A stretch of DNA of 43,919 bases from Lachnospiraceae bacterium (GCA_024681795.1 JAILAD010000052.1:1-43919), one strand, 5' to 3'; counted from the first letter of the stretch, positions 32,125 to 40,867 are shown. The notes: generated from the letters alone by a model not told the origin. Translations and numbers: made by a program.

Positions 32125-34908
32125 CTACTTTCCCATAATGTTTTGCTTTAAGGGATTCTCCAATTCGGCTTTGTATTCATCGGCTATTTTTTTAAAACAA
32201 TCCGGAAGCTTTCCGTCCGCAAGTTTTTTTAAGTCTCCTTCGGTAAAATCGGCAGGAGTAAGCTTTTCCGCGGTTTTTTGGAAATCCGCGCTTTTCAGCA
32301 TATCCTCCATACATTTGTCATAGTCCGTCAGGTCCGTGGGAATTCCCTTAAGCCCTTTGTTTACCTGCGGTTTCCTGCCTATATTTACAAGGCTGTAATT
32401 ATACCGGATCAGACCTGCCGCAAGACCGCGTCGGAAGGAGTCGCTGTTTTTATATCCTTCCGGATCGGTAATGATACTGACAATACCGTAAGCTGCATCC
32501 GATGACAGGCGGTTTAGGTTATTCTCCGTATTCTTTTTTCTTAAATCCCCCGTCAGTTTGTTTTTCTTTTCCGGGTTATTCTCTTTTTCGATTTGTTTTG
32601 AAAGATCCGACAGTTCATATCTGGTAAACGCCAGATTCTCCTCAATCGGCTCAAGATATGTATTGACATCGTTCCGAAGCTGGTTTAACCGGATTTTTTT
32701 GATTTTTACTTCCGCTTCTTTCTTAAGCCTGTCATTCGTCTCTTTTTTCTTTTCATAGAGTTCTTTGGATTCCCTCACGACAGAATTCCATTTTTCAATA
32801 TTCTCCCCGATTCTGTCAATTTTTTCTTTTGCACTCATAAAGTCATTTTTGAGATCCGAAAGATTCGCTTTAAAATACTTATTTTCTTCCTTGTTTATAA
32901 CCTCCGCGTATTTTTCCGAAACGGTGTCAATTCTTTCAATTGCTGTCTGAACGGCGATTTTCAGCCGTTTCATCTTTTCGGAAAATTCTATCCGGTAAAG
33001 CTTATTGTCCTCTTTGTCTTTAAAAACATTCAGATAGGTGATGTTTCCGTTCAGCAGCCCGGATGCTTCCGCAGCCGATTTGTACATCTCCTTGTAGAGC
33101 AGGGTTTTTATCGAATCCGGTTCGAATTCACCCAGATCGCTGTTTATTTTCGACGCATCCGTCGTACATAACTCCGCAATATCCTTAAAGGCGGCTTCTT
33201 TATAATTTGTTATAACATCGCTGCTTCCTTTTCCCTCCAGAAAACGCCTGGTAATGAAACCGAAAAGATTTTTCGTGTCAATGAACTCATTACCGTCTTT
33301 ATCCGTTCCTTTTGATGCCAGCTGCGAATGAATGGAAAGTTTATCCAGCTCCTCGTCATCGCAAACCTTCAGTTTTCCGGGAACCAGGTTTCCTTCAACT
33401 GAATTTTCGTAGACCTTCTCTCCTTCCATAATTTTTTCTTTCAGGACTCTCAGTCTTTTTACGGCGTTCTCCGCCTCTAAAGAAGTAATCTGATAACCGT
33501 AGAGCATGAACTTAAAGCTTTCCTCATCCATAGTCATCAGTCTGTCCGCCGTATCCTTCGGAATAACCATCAGTTTCTCCGGGGTTACGGCTGCCATATA
33601 TTTGGTATGGTCATTGAAACCGAAACAGGTATCGTTGTCAATCCCTACAATGGAAAGAAGTTTTCCGTCTTTTATATTGTAAATAACATTTGCGCTGTGT
33701 CTGTCCGGATTTCCGACCAGATAATCAAGAATCTGAATATTCGCTATGTTTTTTACAAGGCCCTTGCTTCCTTCAAGACAGGAGAAATCCGCTTTATAGA
33801 GCTCACTGTTTTCGTCCGCCTTCCGCACATCCTCTCCCTTCACTTCTTCCATGAAGGTACCTTTGATGAATTTAGGCGGAAGTCTCAGTTCTTCGTCTTC
33901 ATTATTATCGTCAATCTGTATCTTCAGATTTTCGGAATGTGCCACGATTTCCGATACACCCAGAGCATCGGCTACCGATGAAACCGCAGCATTACGTCGG
34001 TTCGTAAATGCACCGGAATTGATTCCGAGTGCGGTTTTATTGCTGTTTTCAAACATCGGCTTTGCCAGAGCATTCATGAATTCAAGAAGCGCACGAAAAT
34101 GCACGGGATCCTTTATATTCTTTATAATACTTAAGGTCTCCTTATCCGTCTTTCCGTTTACCGTACAAGCCTTGGCAAATTTTTTCAGGGTGGAATTGCA
34201 TCCCTCCGCCAGGCATTGATTCAGCGAATTCGCAGTGCTGACCAAATCGAAAATTCCCGGATTTTTTACCAGTCTGCAGGCGGCATCATAAAAGCCTCCG
34301 CGTTCCAGACTTTGATAATTCAAATCGTATTTATCCGCTATTGCATTCAGGCTTTCAAAAACATATTCCTGTTCATTCGAATCCGTTACGGAGGTTTTGT
34401 CTTTCGTAAAATACCCCGTAATCTCGTTCTCTTCATCCTTCTTTATTTTTATTTTATACCGGGTATTCTGATTTCCGGATGAACGCTCGGTCTTTTCAAG
34501 GTCCTCATCCAGTTTTACGGTCTTTGATCTCGATTCTTCCAGGATGTCGTTTAAGGAGGCATTCTTTCCCGATTGCAGACTGCTGTTTAAGGTTTTGTAA
34601 TCCTTTGACATGATTGATCTTACTGCGACGAAAAGTCCGATTTCTTCCATGTCCGGCTGAAAAGACTTCACCAGCTTCTTTAACATTTCCTCGAGGGCTC
34701 TCATAACAGCAGCATAAGAATTAACGAGTTCCCTCTTCTTCTCTTCGTCAAATTCCTCTGCGGGAAGTTCGGAATACTCCGTAATTTTCTCGTTGAGCCC
34801 GCGCATTCCATCCTTAAGTTTCTGATATTTTTTGGACTTATTGTTAAAATAACCATAAAAATTCGTATATTGGGTTTTTCTTTTTTGAAGTCTGTTTTTT
34901 CCGGCCAT
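32125..34908 (-). CDS. Large protein with PI3/PI4-kinase-like catalytic core
   Basis: The 927-residue soluble protein has no signal or membrane segment. Residues about 150-170 resemble an ATP-binding strand pair (RYKIKIKKD ... GYFTKDK). Around 303-330 lies NRRNAAVSSVADALGVSEIVA, like the helix in HipA/PI4K-type kinases, and KGTFMEE follows at 349-355. A catalytic loop IQILDYLVGNPDRHSANVIY (391-410, Asp402, His404, Asn407) is followed by a metal site GIDNDTCFG (422-430, Asp424/Asp426). This order matches the PI3/PI4-kinase and HipA superfamily. Flanking regions (1-145 and about 640-850) are Lys/Glu-rich and probably coiled coils. It has its own terminator. Whether it phosphorylates lipid, protein or something else is unknown; some related folds AMPylate or glutamylate. 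Confidence 0.65.
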   Translation of the reverse strand: MAGKNRLQKRKTQYTNFYGYFNNKSKKYQKLKDGMRGLNEKITEYSELPAEEFDEEKKRELVNSYAAVMRALEEMLKKLVKSFQPDMEEIGLFVAVRSIMSKDYKTLNSSLQSGKNASLNDILEESRSKTVKLDEDLEKTERSSGNQNTRYKIKIKKDEENEITGYFTKDKTSVTDSNEQEYVFESLNAIADKYDLNYQSLERGGFYDAACRLVKNPGIFDLVSTANSLNQCLAEGCNSTLKKFAKACTVNGKTDKETLSIIKNIKDPVHFRALLEFMNALAKPMFENSNKTALGINSGAFTNRRNAAVSSVADALGVSEIVAHSENLKIQIDDNNEDEELRLPPKFIKGTFMEEVKGEDVRKADENSELYKADFSCLEGSKGLVKNIANIQILDYLVGNPDRHSANVIYNIKDGKLLSIVGIDNDTCFGFNDHTKYMAAVTPEKLMVIPKDTADRLMTMDEESFKFMLYGYQITSLEAENAVKRLRVLKEKIMEGEKVYENSVEGNLVPGKLKVCDDEELDKLSIHSQLASKGTDKDGNEFIDTKNLFGFITRRFLEGKGSSDVITNYKEAAFKDIAELCTTDASKINSDLGEFEPDSIKTLLYKEMYKSAAEASGLLNGNITYLNVFKDKEDNKLYRIEFSEKMKRLKIAVQTAIERIDTVSEKYAEVINKEENKYFKANLSDLKNDFMSAKEKIDRIGENIEKWNSVVRESKELYEKKKETNDRLKKEAEVKIKKIRLNQLRNDVNTYLEPIEENLAFTRYELSDLSKQIEKENNPEKKNKLTGDLRKKNTENNLNRLSSDAAYGIVSIITDPEGYKNSDSFRRGLAAGLIRYNYSLVNIGRKPQVNKGLKGIPTDLTDYDKCMEDMLKSADFQKTAEKLTPADFTEGDLKKLADGKLPDCFKKIADEYKAELENPLKQNIMGK

Positions 34909-35147
34909 AATGATATCTCCGCATAATATAATGAATTGTCTGTCATAATCGGTTCTTTCTTAACCCCGATAAAATTATTCTAACGTTGTCTGTCCATCCC
35001 GTGTCCATCAAAAATGAATTGTTTTAATTGTTTCTCACAGGAATTTATTTTATTATAAGATTACCGAAATAAAAGATTTTACTGAAAAAGATATTACTGA
35101 AATGAACGATATTTCCGAAATGAATGAAACTGCAGAAAGGAGCCGCC

Positions 35148-35498
35148 ATGAGAAAGAAAAAATCAAACTCTCTTTTTAAAAAACGTCTTCTGGTTATGAT
35201 TTTTATTAATATGTGTCCGGTCTTCCACTGGCTTAGGAACAACCGGAGAATTCTGAATTTCTATTACTATGTCTGTCTTGCCGAAATTGACAAGGTAAAG
35301 AATAAAGACTCTGAAATTCTTGCGCAGCTTCGCAGGGATTTGTTCGCATCAAGAGACTCGTTTGACAAACTGTACGGTCTTGCCAATTTCATGAACACGA
35401 AGGAATATCGGGAAATCGTCGCATCCGCTCCGAATAAGAAAGAGTCTGACAGGAAAGAATCAAACAGGATGGAAACGAACAGGAAAAAAAGAAACTAA
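35148..35498 (+). CDS. Small basic hypothetical protein
   Basis: I do not recognise this family. From ATG 35148, with AAAGGAG six bases upstream, it encodes 116 residues: a Lys/Arg-rich N-terminus (MRKKKSNSLFKKR), one hydrophobic stretch (LLVMIFINMCPVF), a Tyr-rich NFYYYV, a charged helix (SRDSFDKLYGLANFMNTKEY) and a low-complexity tail of repeated RKES/NRME/NRKK units. It may be a small membrane-associated protein. It is divergent from the kinase-like gene, and the upstream region has an 18/15-base degenerate repeat. Confidence 0.45.
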   Translation: MRKKKSNSLFKKRLLVMIFINMCPVFHWLRNNRRILNFYYYVCLAEIDKVKNKDSEILAQLRRDLFASRDSFDKLYGLANFMNTKEYREIVASAPNKKESDRKESNRMETNRKKRN

Positions 35499-35509
35499 AA
35501 TTCCTTTTC

Positions 35510-36604
35510 TCAGAGTTTTATTGAAATATCGGTATATCCGTCCTCCCTGCGGCACTCCGTCCGCTTCGACATTTTCTTAAGAATCGTAACACTGAGTCCG
35601 TCTTCGCTTTGAGAAAACGGATCATAAAACCGGCCGCCGCAGCGAAGGGAAATTTCCGTTTCCTGTTCCGATTCGGTATATAATATTTCAAGTTTCAAAT
35701 CCACCGCATCGTCTTTTCCGTAACAATGATTCAGCAGTTCATAAATCAGTTCCTCGCAGCAAATCTGCAAATGGTAAATCTGACGTCTGTCAAGACCGTA
35801 TTTTTCCCCGAAAGTCTGAATCCCCCCGTGAAGTTTCATAAGATCAAACTGCCGGTCATCGATTTCAAAATCAAAATTTTTAATCTTGCGTATGAACGTG
35901 ATGGTTTTTTCCCGTTTGGGCGCATCGAAAATCTCATCCGGAGTTCCCTGCTCATAAATGCCGCCGTCCGCAAAAAACAAAACCCTGTCCGCAACCTCAC
36001 GGGCGAAGTTCATTTCATGCGTCACGATTAGCATTGTCATCTCCCGTTTTGCAAGCATCCTTATTACCGCAAGCACTTCTCCCACCATCGTCGGATCGAG
36101 TGCGCTGGTCGGCTCGTCAAAAAGAAGTACTTTCGGTTCCATCATAAGGCAGCGGCAGATTGCAATACGCTGCTGCTGTCCGCCGGAAAGGACATCCGGC
36201 CAGGCGTGTGCACGATTTGCAAGGCCGACCCGGGAAAGCAGATCCATTGCTTTTTTCTCTGCATCGGCGCGGCTCATCTTTAAAATCCGGGTCGGAGCCA
36301 GACAGAGATTGTCCATTACATCCATTTCGGAAAACAGATGGAATTTCTGAAAGACCATTCCCATACTGCGCCGTATGGTATCCACATCGGCGCCTTTCGC
36401 CGTAATCGCACGCCCGTCAATAATAATCTCTCCCTCATCGGGTTTTTCGAGCATACTGAGAGAACGTAAAAAAACACTCTTTCCGCAGCCGGAGCCACCG
36501 ATAATTGCAATTCTCTCACCCTGCTCCACATTTAAATCAACACCCTTCAAAACCTCAAGGGAGCCGAATGATTTCTTCAGACCTTTTATCTCAATAAGGC
36601 TCAT
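35510..36604 (-). CDS. Polar amino-acid ABC transporter ATPase with GHKL-like C-terminal domain
   Basis: Residues 1 to about 245 are a GlnQ/HisP-type ATPase: Walker A GGSGCGKS (36-43), LSGGQQQR, LLFDEPTSALDP, VTHE. The usual family length is about 240-255. The extra 115 residues resemble a degenerate RsbW-like GHKL domain: CCEELIYELLNHCYG (282-296), ISLRCGGRFYDPF (318-330), DGLSVTILKKMSKRTE and a beta-rich end. The N-box Asn position is Glu289 and the G1 Asp is missing, so it may not bind ATP. The same tail type ends the MATE protein at 9468-11228. The start overlaps the permease stop in ATGA. No substrate-binding protein is nearby. Confidence 0.85.
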   Translation of the reverse strand: MSLIEIKGLKKSFGSLEVLKGVDLNVEQGERIAIIGGSGCGKSVFLRSLSMLEKPDEGEIIIDGRAITAKGADVDTIRRSMGMVFQKFHLFSEMDVMDNLCLAPTRILKMSRADAEKKAMDLLSRVGLANRAHAWPDVLSGGQQQRIAICRCLMMEPKVLLFDEPTSALDPTMVGEVLAVIRMLAKREMTMLIVTHEMNFAREVADRVLFFADGGIYEQGTPDEIFDAPKREKTITFIRKIKNFDFEIDDRQFDLMKLHGGIQTFGEKYGLDRRQIYHLQICCEELIYELLNHCYGKDDAVDLKLEILYTESEQETEISLRCGGRFYDPFSQSEDGLSVTILKKMSKRTECRREDGYTDISIKL

Positions 36605-37281
36605 ACATCCGCTCTCCTTTTCCGGGCTTTGATTTTATCGCTTAGTGCAAACAGACCGAACACCGAATACGACAGTGCCAGGTAAATTAACATTCCGATT
36701 ATGATGGTTAAGAGCGGTTGCATGGTGCGGGATGCCGTATTGTTGATGACGCGGGTTAAATCCGTAATGGTAACGTATCCCACAACGCTCGTCCACTGAA
36801 TCAGATTCACAATCGTCGACTGATACACGGGCTTGGCAATACGAAGAACCTGCGGCATCGTAATCAGAAAAAATGTCTTCCCTGCAGAAAAGCCGAGAGT
36901 TCTTGCAGCCTCCGCCTGCCCTTTGTCCGCAGCCTCAAGTGCAGAACGCAAAAGTTCCGCCACGTGGGCGGAAACATTCAGCGCAAAAGTAAATACGGCA
37001 ACCATAACGGGAGGAAGTCCCGCATGTGCAAAAACGCCGTAATATAAAAGGAGCAGCAGCATCAGTACCGGTGTGCCTCTTAAAATTGCAATATATACAG
37101 ACGCAATGCCCTTTGCGACGGGATTTTTTCTCGTACGCAAAAGACAGATCATGATTCCGAGAACGGTGCCGAGAAAAAGCGCGAGTGACGATATTTCAAC
37201 CGTCACCCAAAGCCCGCGCAGAATCGTCTTCCACGCATCGCCCTTAATCAGTATTACGTTCAGTTTATCGACAAAATTCAT
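36601..37281 (-). CDS. Polar amino-acid ABC transporter permease
   Basis: This 226-residue HisM/GlnP-type permease subunit has about five membrane segments and the HisMQ signature ILRGTPVLMLLLLLYYGVF near residues 69-87. It also has the EAA loop ALEAADKGQAEAARTLGFS that docks the ATPase. Such proteins form homodimeric channels for amino acids or opines. It is coupled by a four-base overlap to the downstream ATPase gene. The expected extracellular binding protein is missing from the window, so substrate and even direction of use are uncertain. Confidence 0.92.
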   Translation of the reverse strand: MNFVDKLNVILIKGDAWKTILRGLWVTVEISSLALFLGTVLGIMICLLRTRKNPVAKGIASVYIAILRGTPVLMLLLLLYYGVFAHAGLPPVMVAVFTFALNVSAHVAELLRSALEAADKGQAEAARTLGFSAGKTFFLITMPQVLRIAKPVYQSTIVNLIQWTSVVGYVTITDLTRVINNTASRTMQPLLTIIIGMLIYLALSYSVFGLFALSDKIKARKRRADV

Positions 37282-37412
37282 AGTCGGAATCCCTGTATTG
37301 TCCCTGTAAAGAAATATCTGATAACGGGCTAATCTTATACCATTTTGACCGAAAAATCAAATCAGGCGGTTTCTCACATCCAAAACTGCCGTTTCCGTCT
37401 CAGTCCGGCGTC

Positions 37413-38513
37413 TTACTTCTTTTTTCCCTTCATTCCGAGAACCATCCAGCGATAAACCGGAATCCGCGAAATAATTTCATACAGAAGATACGCCCCCGCA
37501 AAACCTGCTACGGTACTTAAAAGATACGCCGCAACCGGAGGCACAAGGCCGGGACGTACAAGGAAGAGACCGACCGAGGAAATGCCGAGATAATGGAAAA
37601 TATACAGTCCGAAGCTTCTTTTGCTCATCCACTGCGTGAACGGATTCGCCACATCCCCGAACCTTGCCGCACAGGCGATAATTGCCATGCAGGAAAAATA
37701 ACTGTATGCAAGGAATAACGGGGAACGGTAAACCGGATTGTCCGCGTAATTTTTACCGAAATAAATGATGCAGAATGCCGTCCCAAGTCCGATTGCGGGA
37801 ATCAGGAAAAGAAGGAAATATTTTTTCATTCTTTCAATCACTTCATCGTGTGAAAAGACGAAGTATCCCAGCAAAAAGACGAAGAAATAAAGGCCGAAGC
37901 GGTATACGACGATGAGCGGCGTATTCCCGATTTGTCCGGCAAGATATACCGGTACGGCCAAAAGAACGATAACCCAGACCGGAGTACCGGCACAAACCTT
38001 CCACAGACGGTCTTTGTCGATTAAGCGGATTAATAAAAGCGCCAGTGAAAAGAGCCAGAGCATCTGGATATACCATAACACCCCCTGACCGCTTGCAATG
38101 CAGATTATTGCACATACCAGAAAAACAACCGGCGCCGGCATCCCCTGCATTCCTTCCCTTGTATTTACAAGCGCATTACTTAAAGATGCATTGACATATC
38201 CCTGTATAAACTGAAACGCCAGAAGTCCGATTGTGGTCGGAACCAGACATTTCGCAGTCCTGCTTCTCACAAATTCCTTTGCCGTATGACGATCCAGATA
38301 TAACCTTGAACTGATACCGGACACAATAAACAGAACCGGCATAATCCAGGGATAAACGATGTACTGGAACAAATCCTGATACTGCACGTTCATATTTGTT
38401 ATTTTGCCGACTACACCCGGAATTCCTTCGGCATTATACATATAAAAGACATGATACAGAACAACTATTGCAACCGTTATCCAGCGAATGTTATCCAAGT
38501 AATGTTTTCTCAT
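37413..38513 (-). CDS. Acyltransferase-3 family membrane protein
   Basis: The 366-residue protein has about ten membrane segments, starting YLDNIRWITVAIVVLYHVFYM with the conserved His in YHVF, then MPVLFIVSGISSRLYL, and RSRTAKCLVPTTIG. This is the OafA/acyltransferase-3 architecture, often annotated as glucans biosynthesis or surface O-acyl transfer. The C-terminus is basic (GMKGKKK). AAAGGAT before the ATG supports the start. It stands 20 bases downstream of the LytTR-DUF3021 pair on the same strand, so it may be controlled by that regulator. Confidence 0.85.
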   Translation of the reverse strand: MRKHYLDNIRWITVAIVVLYHVFYMYNAEGIPGVVGKITNMNVQYQDLFQYIVYPWIMPVLFIVSGISSRLYLDRHTAKEFVRSRTAKCLVPTTIGLLAFQFIQGYVNASLSNALVNTREGMQGMPAPVVFLVCAIICIASGQGVLWYIQMLWLFSLALLLIRLIDKDRLWKVCAGTPVWVIVLLAVPVYLAGQIGNTPLIVVYRFGLYFFVFLLGYFVFSHDEVIERMKKYFLLFLIPAIGLGTAFCIIYFGKNYADNPVYRSPLFLAYSYFSCMAIIACAARFGDVANPFTQWMSKRSFGLYIFHYLGISSVGLFLVRPGLVPPVAAYLLSTVAGFAGAYLLYEIISRIPVYRWMVLGMKGKKK

Positions 38514-38532
38514 TTCGTTATCCTTTCCTGCT

Positions 38533-38943
38533 TTATTTTAAAGCATTGTTCAGTTTGTTGACTTTTGCCCGGACGGAGAGATAGACGATGCCCCAGATTG
38601 TAACGAACATCCCTACAAAAATCACGACGAAAATCCAGACTCTGTTTAAAGGCAGCCATCCGTTTAACAGATAAACTCCGAGATAATCCGCTAACAAAAC
38701 CGATCCCTGAATCAGTGCAGCAAAGCTTTTCGGAAGGAATTCCATCTGGTGTATGACGGAAACTCCTGCTGCAATAAATGCAAGAAATGTCGTGGAAAGA
38801 ATTCCCATAACCACATCGGGAACCGACAAATTGACATCACCCGTACTTTTCCACACGATATACCATACAATCGCCGTAACGGCGGGACCGCCCCAGGCAA
38901 ACATCAGTCCTCTTTTTATAAACTCCCTGATATATTTTTTCAT
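38533..38943 (-). CDS. DUF3021 membrane protein
   Basis: This 136-residue protein with four hydrophobic helices matches the DUF3021 pattern, which is nearly always encoded beside a LytTR regulator. ATG 38943 shares ATGA with the stop of the upstream LytTR gene (38940-38943), so the two are translationally coupled. DUF3021 proteins are thought to act as membrane inhibitors or sensors of the LytTR partner; no ligand is known. Confidence 0.85.
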   Translation of the reverse strand: MKKYIREFIKRGLMFAWGGPAVTAIVWYIVWKSTGDVNLSVPDVVMGILSTTFLAFIAAGVSVIHQMEFLPKSFAALIQGSVLLADYLGVYLLNGWLPLNRVWIFVVIFVGMFVTIWGIVYLSVRAKVNKLNNALK

Positions 38944-39380
38944 AATCCGAATCTCCTTCTTAATTCTGCAAAACATCTTCTCGATACATAATCCGAATAA
39001 CCGCTTTCAAATACCGCATCCACAGCCCCAGATAATGCTACCTTAAATCTGGCAATTCTGGTTTTATTGGCAATTGCGGATTTATTGATTCTGATAAAAT
39101 CTGAGGGGAGGATGTTTTCCAGCTCGTAAAGACGTTTTTTTACGACATACCTTTTTCCGTCTTTATAACAGGCAAAGGTTTTTTCATCCTCCACAAAGAA
39201 ACACTCGATTTCCTCCACCGGAAGTACTTTTATTTCATCCTCGAGGTATCCGGCAATTTGATTCGGTATTCCTTCCTGTGTTACCAGGCGTTCGATTTCA
39301 TCAATCAGAGGAGTCCGTTCGTGAACATTTGCAATGACTTCCTCCGTACAATTCCGGTCGATTATCAGCTTAAAATTCAT
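38940..39380 (-). CDS. LytTR-domain transcriptional regulator
   Basis: The 146-residue DNA-binding regulator has a short N-terminal part (to about 45) and a LytTR domain (about 46-145). Typical features are VEEIECFFVEDEKTFACYKDG, RLYELENILPSDFIRINKSAIAN and the end GYSDYVSRRCFAELRRRFG. There is no receiver domain, so it is controlled by its DUF3021 partner rather than phosphorylation. AGGAGG before the ATG supports the start. A 21-base-spaced direct repeat in its promoter (39441-39477) is the likely autoregulatory site. Confidence 0.9.
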   Translation of the reverse strand: MNFKLIIDRNCTEEVIANVHERTPLIDEIERLVTQEGIPNQIAGYLEDEIKVLPVEEIECFFVEDEKTFACYKDGKRYVVKKRLYELENILPSDFIRINKSAIANKTRIARFKVALSGAVDAVFESGYSDYVSRRCFAELRRRFGL

Positions 39381-39403
39381 TCTCTCTGCCTCCTGCTGAT
39401 TTT

Positions 39404-39477
39404 ACTATAATCCATTTTTTTATTTCTGTCCGCGATTTCCGGTATTCGGTAAAAAATACGGGGTAATCGGTAAAAAA
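39404..39477 (-). promoter_or_regulatory. LytTR-DUF3021 promoter with LytTR-type direct repeat
   Basis: On the minus strand a weak -35 GGACAG (39426-39431), 16 bases and TATAGT (39404-39409) form the promoter. Upstream, GGTA(T/A)TCGGTAAAAAA (plus-strand view) occurs at 39441-39456 and 39462-39477, exactly 21 bases apart. LytTR proteins bind pairs of short direct repeats with this spacing, and a weak -35 fits activation. Confidence 0.6.
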
Positions 39478-39508
39478 GAACCCGCGACAGAGTATTCTGC
39501 CCGGGTTC
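39472..39508 (-). terminator. Terminator of the 7TM-GGDEF gene
   Basis: GAACCCG (39478-39484) and CGGGTTC (39502-39508) form the stem. The minus strand continues with TTTTTTA from 39477 downward, which also forms part of the LytTR repeat, so the T-tract is shared by the two elements. Confidence 0.75.
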
Positions 39509-39532
39509 CTGCTTTCAAAAGCCGCAGTAATT

Positions 39533-40690
39533 TTATATTTTTCTTCTCTCTAATCCGCTTGAGCGGTAGAACTCATCCTTCTCACGATACATTCCTTTGT
39601 CTGCCTCACGGACCAGGTCCTCACAGGTAATACCTGTTCCCTCCTTTGCTTCCGCATATCCGGCGGACAGGCTTAAGGACGGGACTTCCTTCCCCTTCCA
39701 CTTTGATGTCATAGATGAAAGTTCCTCCAGAAGATCTTTTGCGGAAGCATCCTTTAATACCGCCAGTACAATAAATTCGTCACCGCCCGTCCGGTAACAG
39801 CAACCATGCTTTGCAAAAACGGTTTTAATGCAGTCCGCAGCACCTTTGATCAATTCATCACCCGCTATATGGCCGAGCGTATCGTTTGTATTTTTTAAGC
39901 CGTCAATGTCGATTGAAAAAGCAACCAGATTTTCGGGCATTTTTTCTTCATATTTCTCCAATGCCTCAGAATATGCGTATCGGTTATATAAGCCGGTCAG
40001 ATCGTCTGTTTCGATTTTAATCTGCTGCTCATAAATATGCTCGTCCATACTCTGCTGATTAAATTCGGTAGAATGGATAAATAACAGCATGGCACCTACG
40101 GTAAGTGCAAGATACGCCGTACGGACATCGCTTCCCAAAAGTTCCTGTGTCAGAATGCCTGCAAGAATAAGAACCATAATCAAATACAGGGAAAAACGGT
40201 TCTGTTTTTTGAAACCTTTTCCCCAGACCAGGAACTGCATAATAACACAGACAATAATTGCCACATACTCCAGGGTATATATCGTATACAGCGGTCCGTG
40301 CGTATACCGGTGCTGTTCGTTAATGACGGTCATCCAGTCCGTAAATATACTGACCACCTGAAAGACAGTATTAATTCCTATGATTACGGTCAGAATTTTC
40401 GTCCAGATATTTCTGATCTTCATCTGGCTGATAAATGCCGCACCTGCGAGAGGTGTCAGAATGTAGTCAAGGCATTTTACCACCCGGAGAAGCAGAACCG
40501 GATATTCGGTTCTTCCGTTCAGCTGAATCCCGGTCCATTCTGCCAGCGCCGACAGACAAATTAACAGATAGGAAATATAAAACCTCCGCTTATCCTCCGG
40601 AGCGAGCCGGTTGTTTTCATATACCAGTACGCAGAGAATAATCAGGGAAACCATTATAAATGCTATAACTGCTGTATAATAACTAATCAT
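39533..40690 (-). CDS. Membrane diguanylate cyclase with 7TM-type sensor
   Basis: The 385-residue protein has about seven N-terminal membrane segments (to about 215) like the 7TM module of some histidine kinases. A GGDEF domain follows, with TDDLTGLYNRYAY, AFSIDIDGLKNTNDTLGH and active-site RTGGDEF. It should make cyclic di-GMP in response to a membrane or extracellular cue. No RxxD inhibitory site precedes the loop. It ends at its own terminator. It is the second diguanylate cyclase of the window and is unlinked to the first. Confidence 0.9.
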   Translation of the reverse strand: MISYYTAVIAFIMVSLIILCVLVYENNRLAPEDKRRFYISYLLICLSALAEWTGIQLNGRTEYPVLLLRVVKCLDYILTPLAGAAFISQMKIRNIWTKILTVIIGINTVFQVVSIFTDWMTVINEQHRYTHGPLYTIYTLEYVAIIVCVIMQFLVWGKGFKKQNRFSLYLIMVLILAGILTQELLGSDVRTAYLALTVGAMLLFIHSTEFNQQSMDEHIYEQQIKIETDDLTGLYNRYAYSEALEKYEEKMPENLVAFSIDIDGLKNTNDTLGHIAGDELIKGAADCIKTVFAKHGCCYRTGGDEFIVLAVLKDASAKDLLEELSSMTSKWKGKEVPSLSLSAGYAEAKEGTGITCEDLVREADKGMYREKDEFYRSSGLERRKI

Positions 40691-40843
40691 ACCTTATTTA
40701 TCCCGTAATTATTTACCTTTCCTTTCAACATTCCATTTTAGCATTATTTTTCGGAATTTACCATATGAACCTTGTGGCCCCCGGATCACCATTTTGCACT
40801 ATTTCCGTAAATAAACAAACTAATTTGCAGTAAATGGTATTCT

Positions 40844-40867
40844 GTATTTTTAAAATACGGTTATAAT
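40844..40867 (+). promoter_or_regulatory. Promoter with operator-like palindrome before the zinc-ribbon genes
   Basis: TATAAT (40862-40867) lies 72 bases before the first zinc-ribbon gene, with no good -35. Directly upstream, GTATTTT-T-AAAATAC (40844-40858) is a perfect inverted repeat with seven-base arms occupying the spacer, where a repressor or MerR-like regulator would sit. Confidence 0.45.

Noticed and set aside
34991-35009. Direct repeat TGTCCATC-CCG-TGTCCATC upstream of the kinase-like gene
   Set aside because: Only two short copies and no clear promoter spacing; may be chance.
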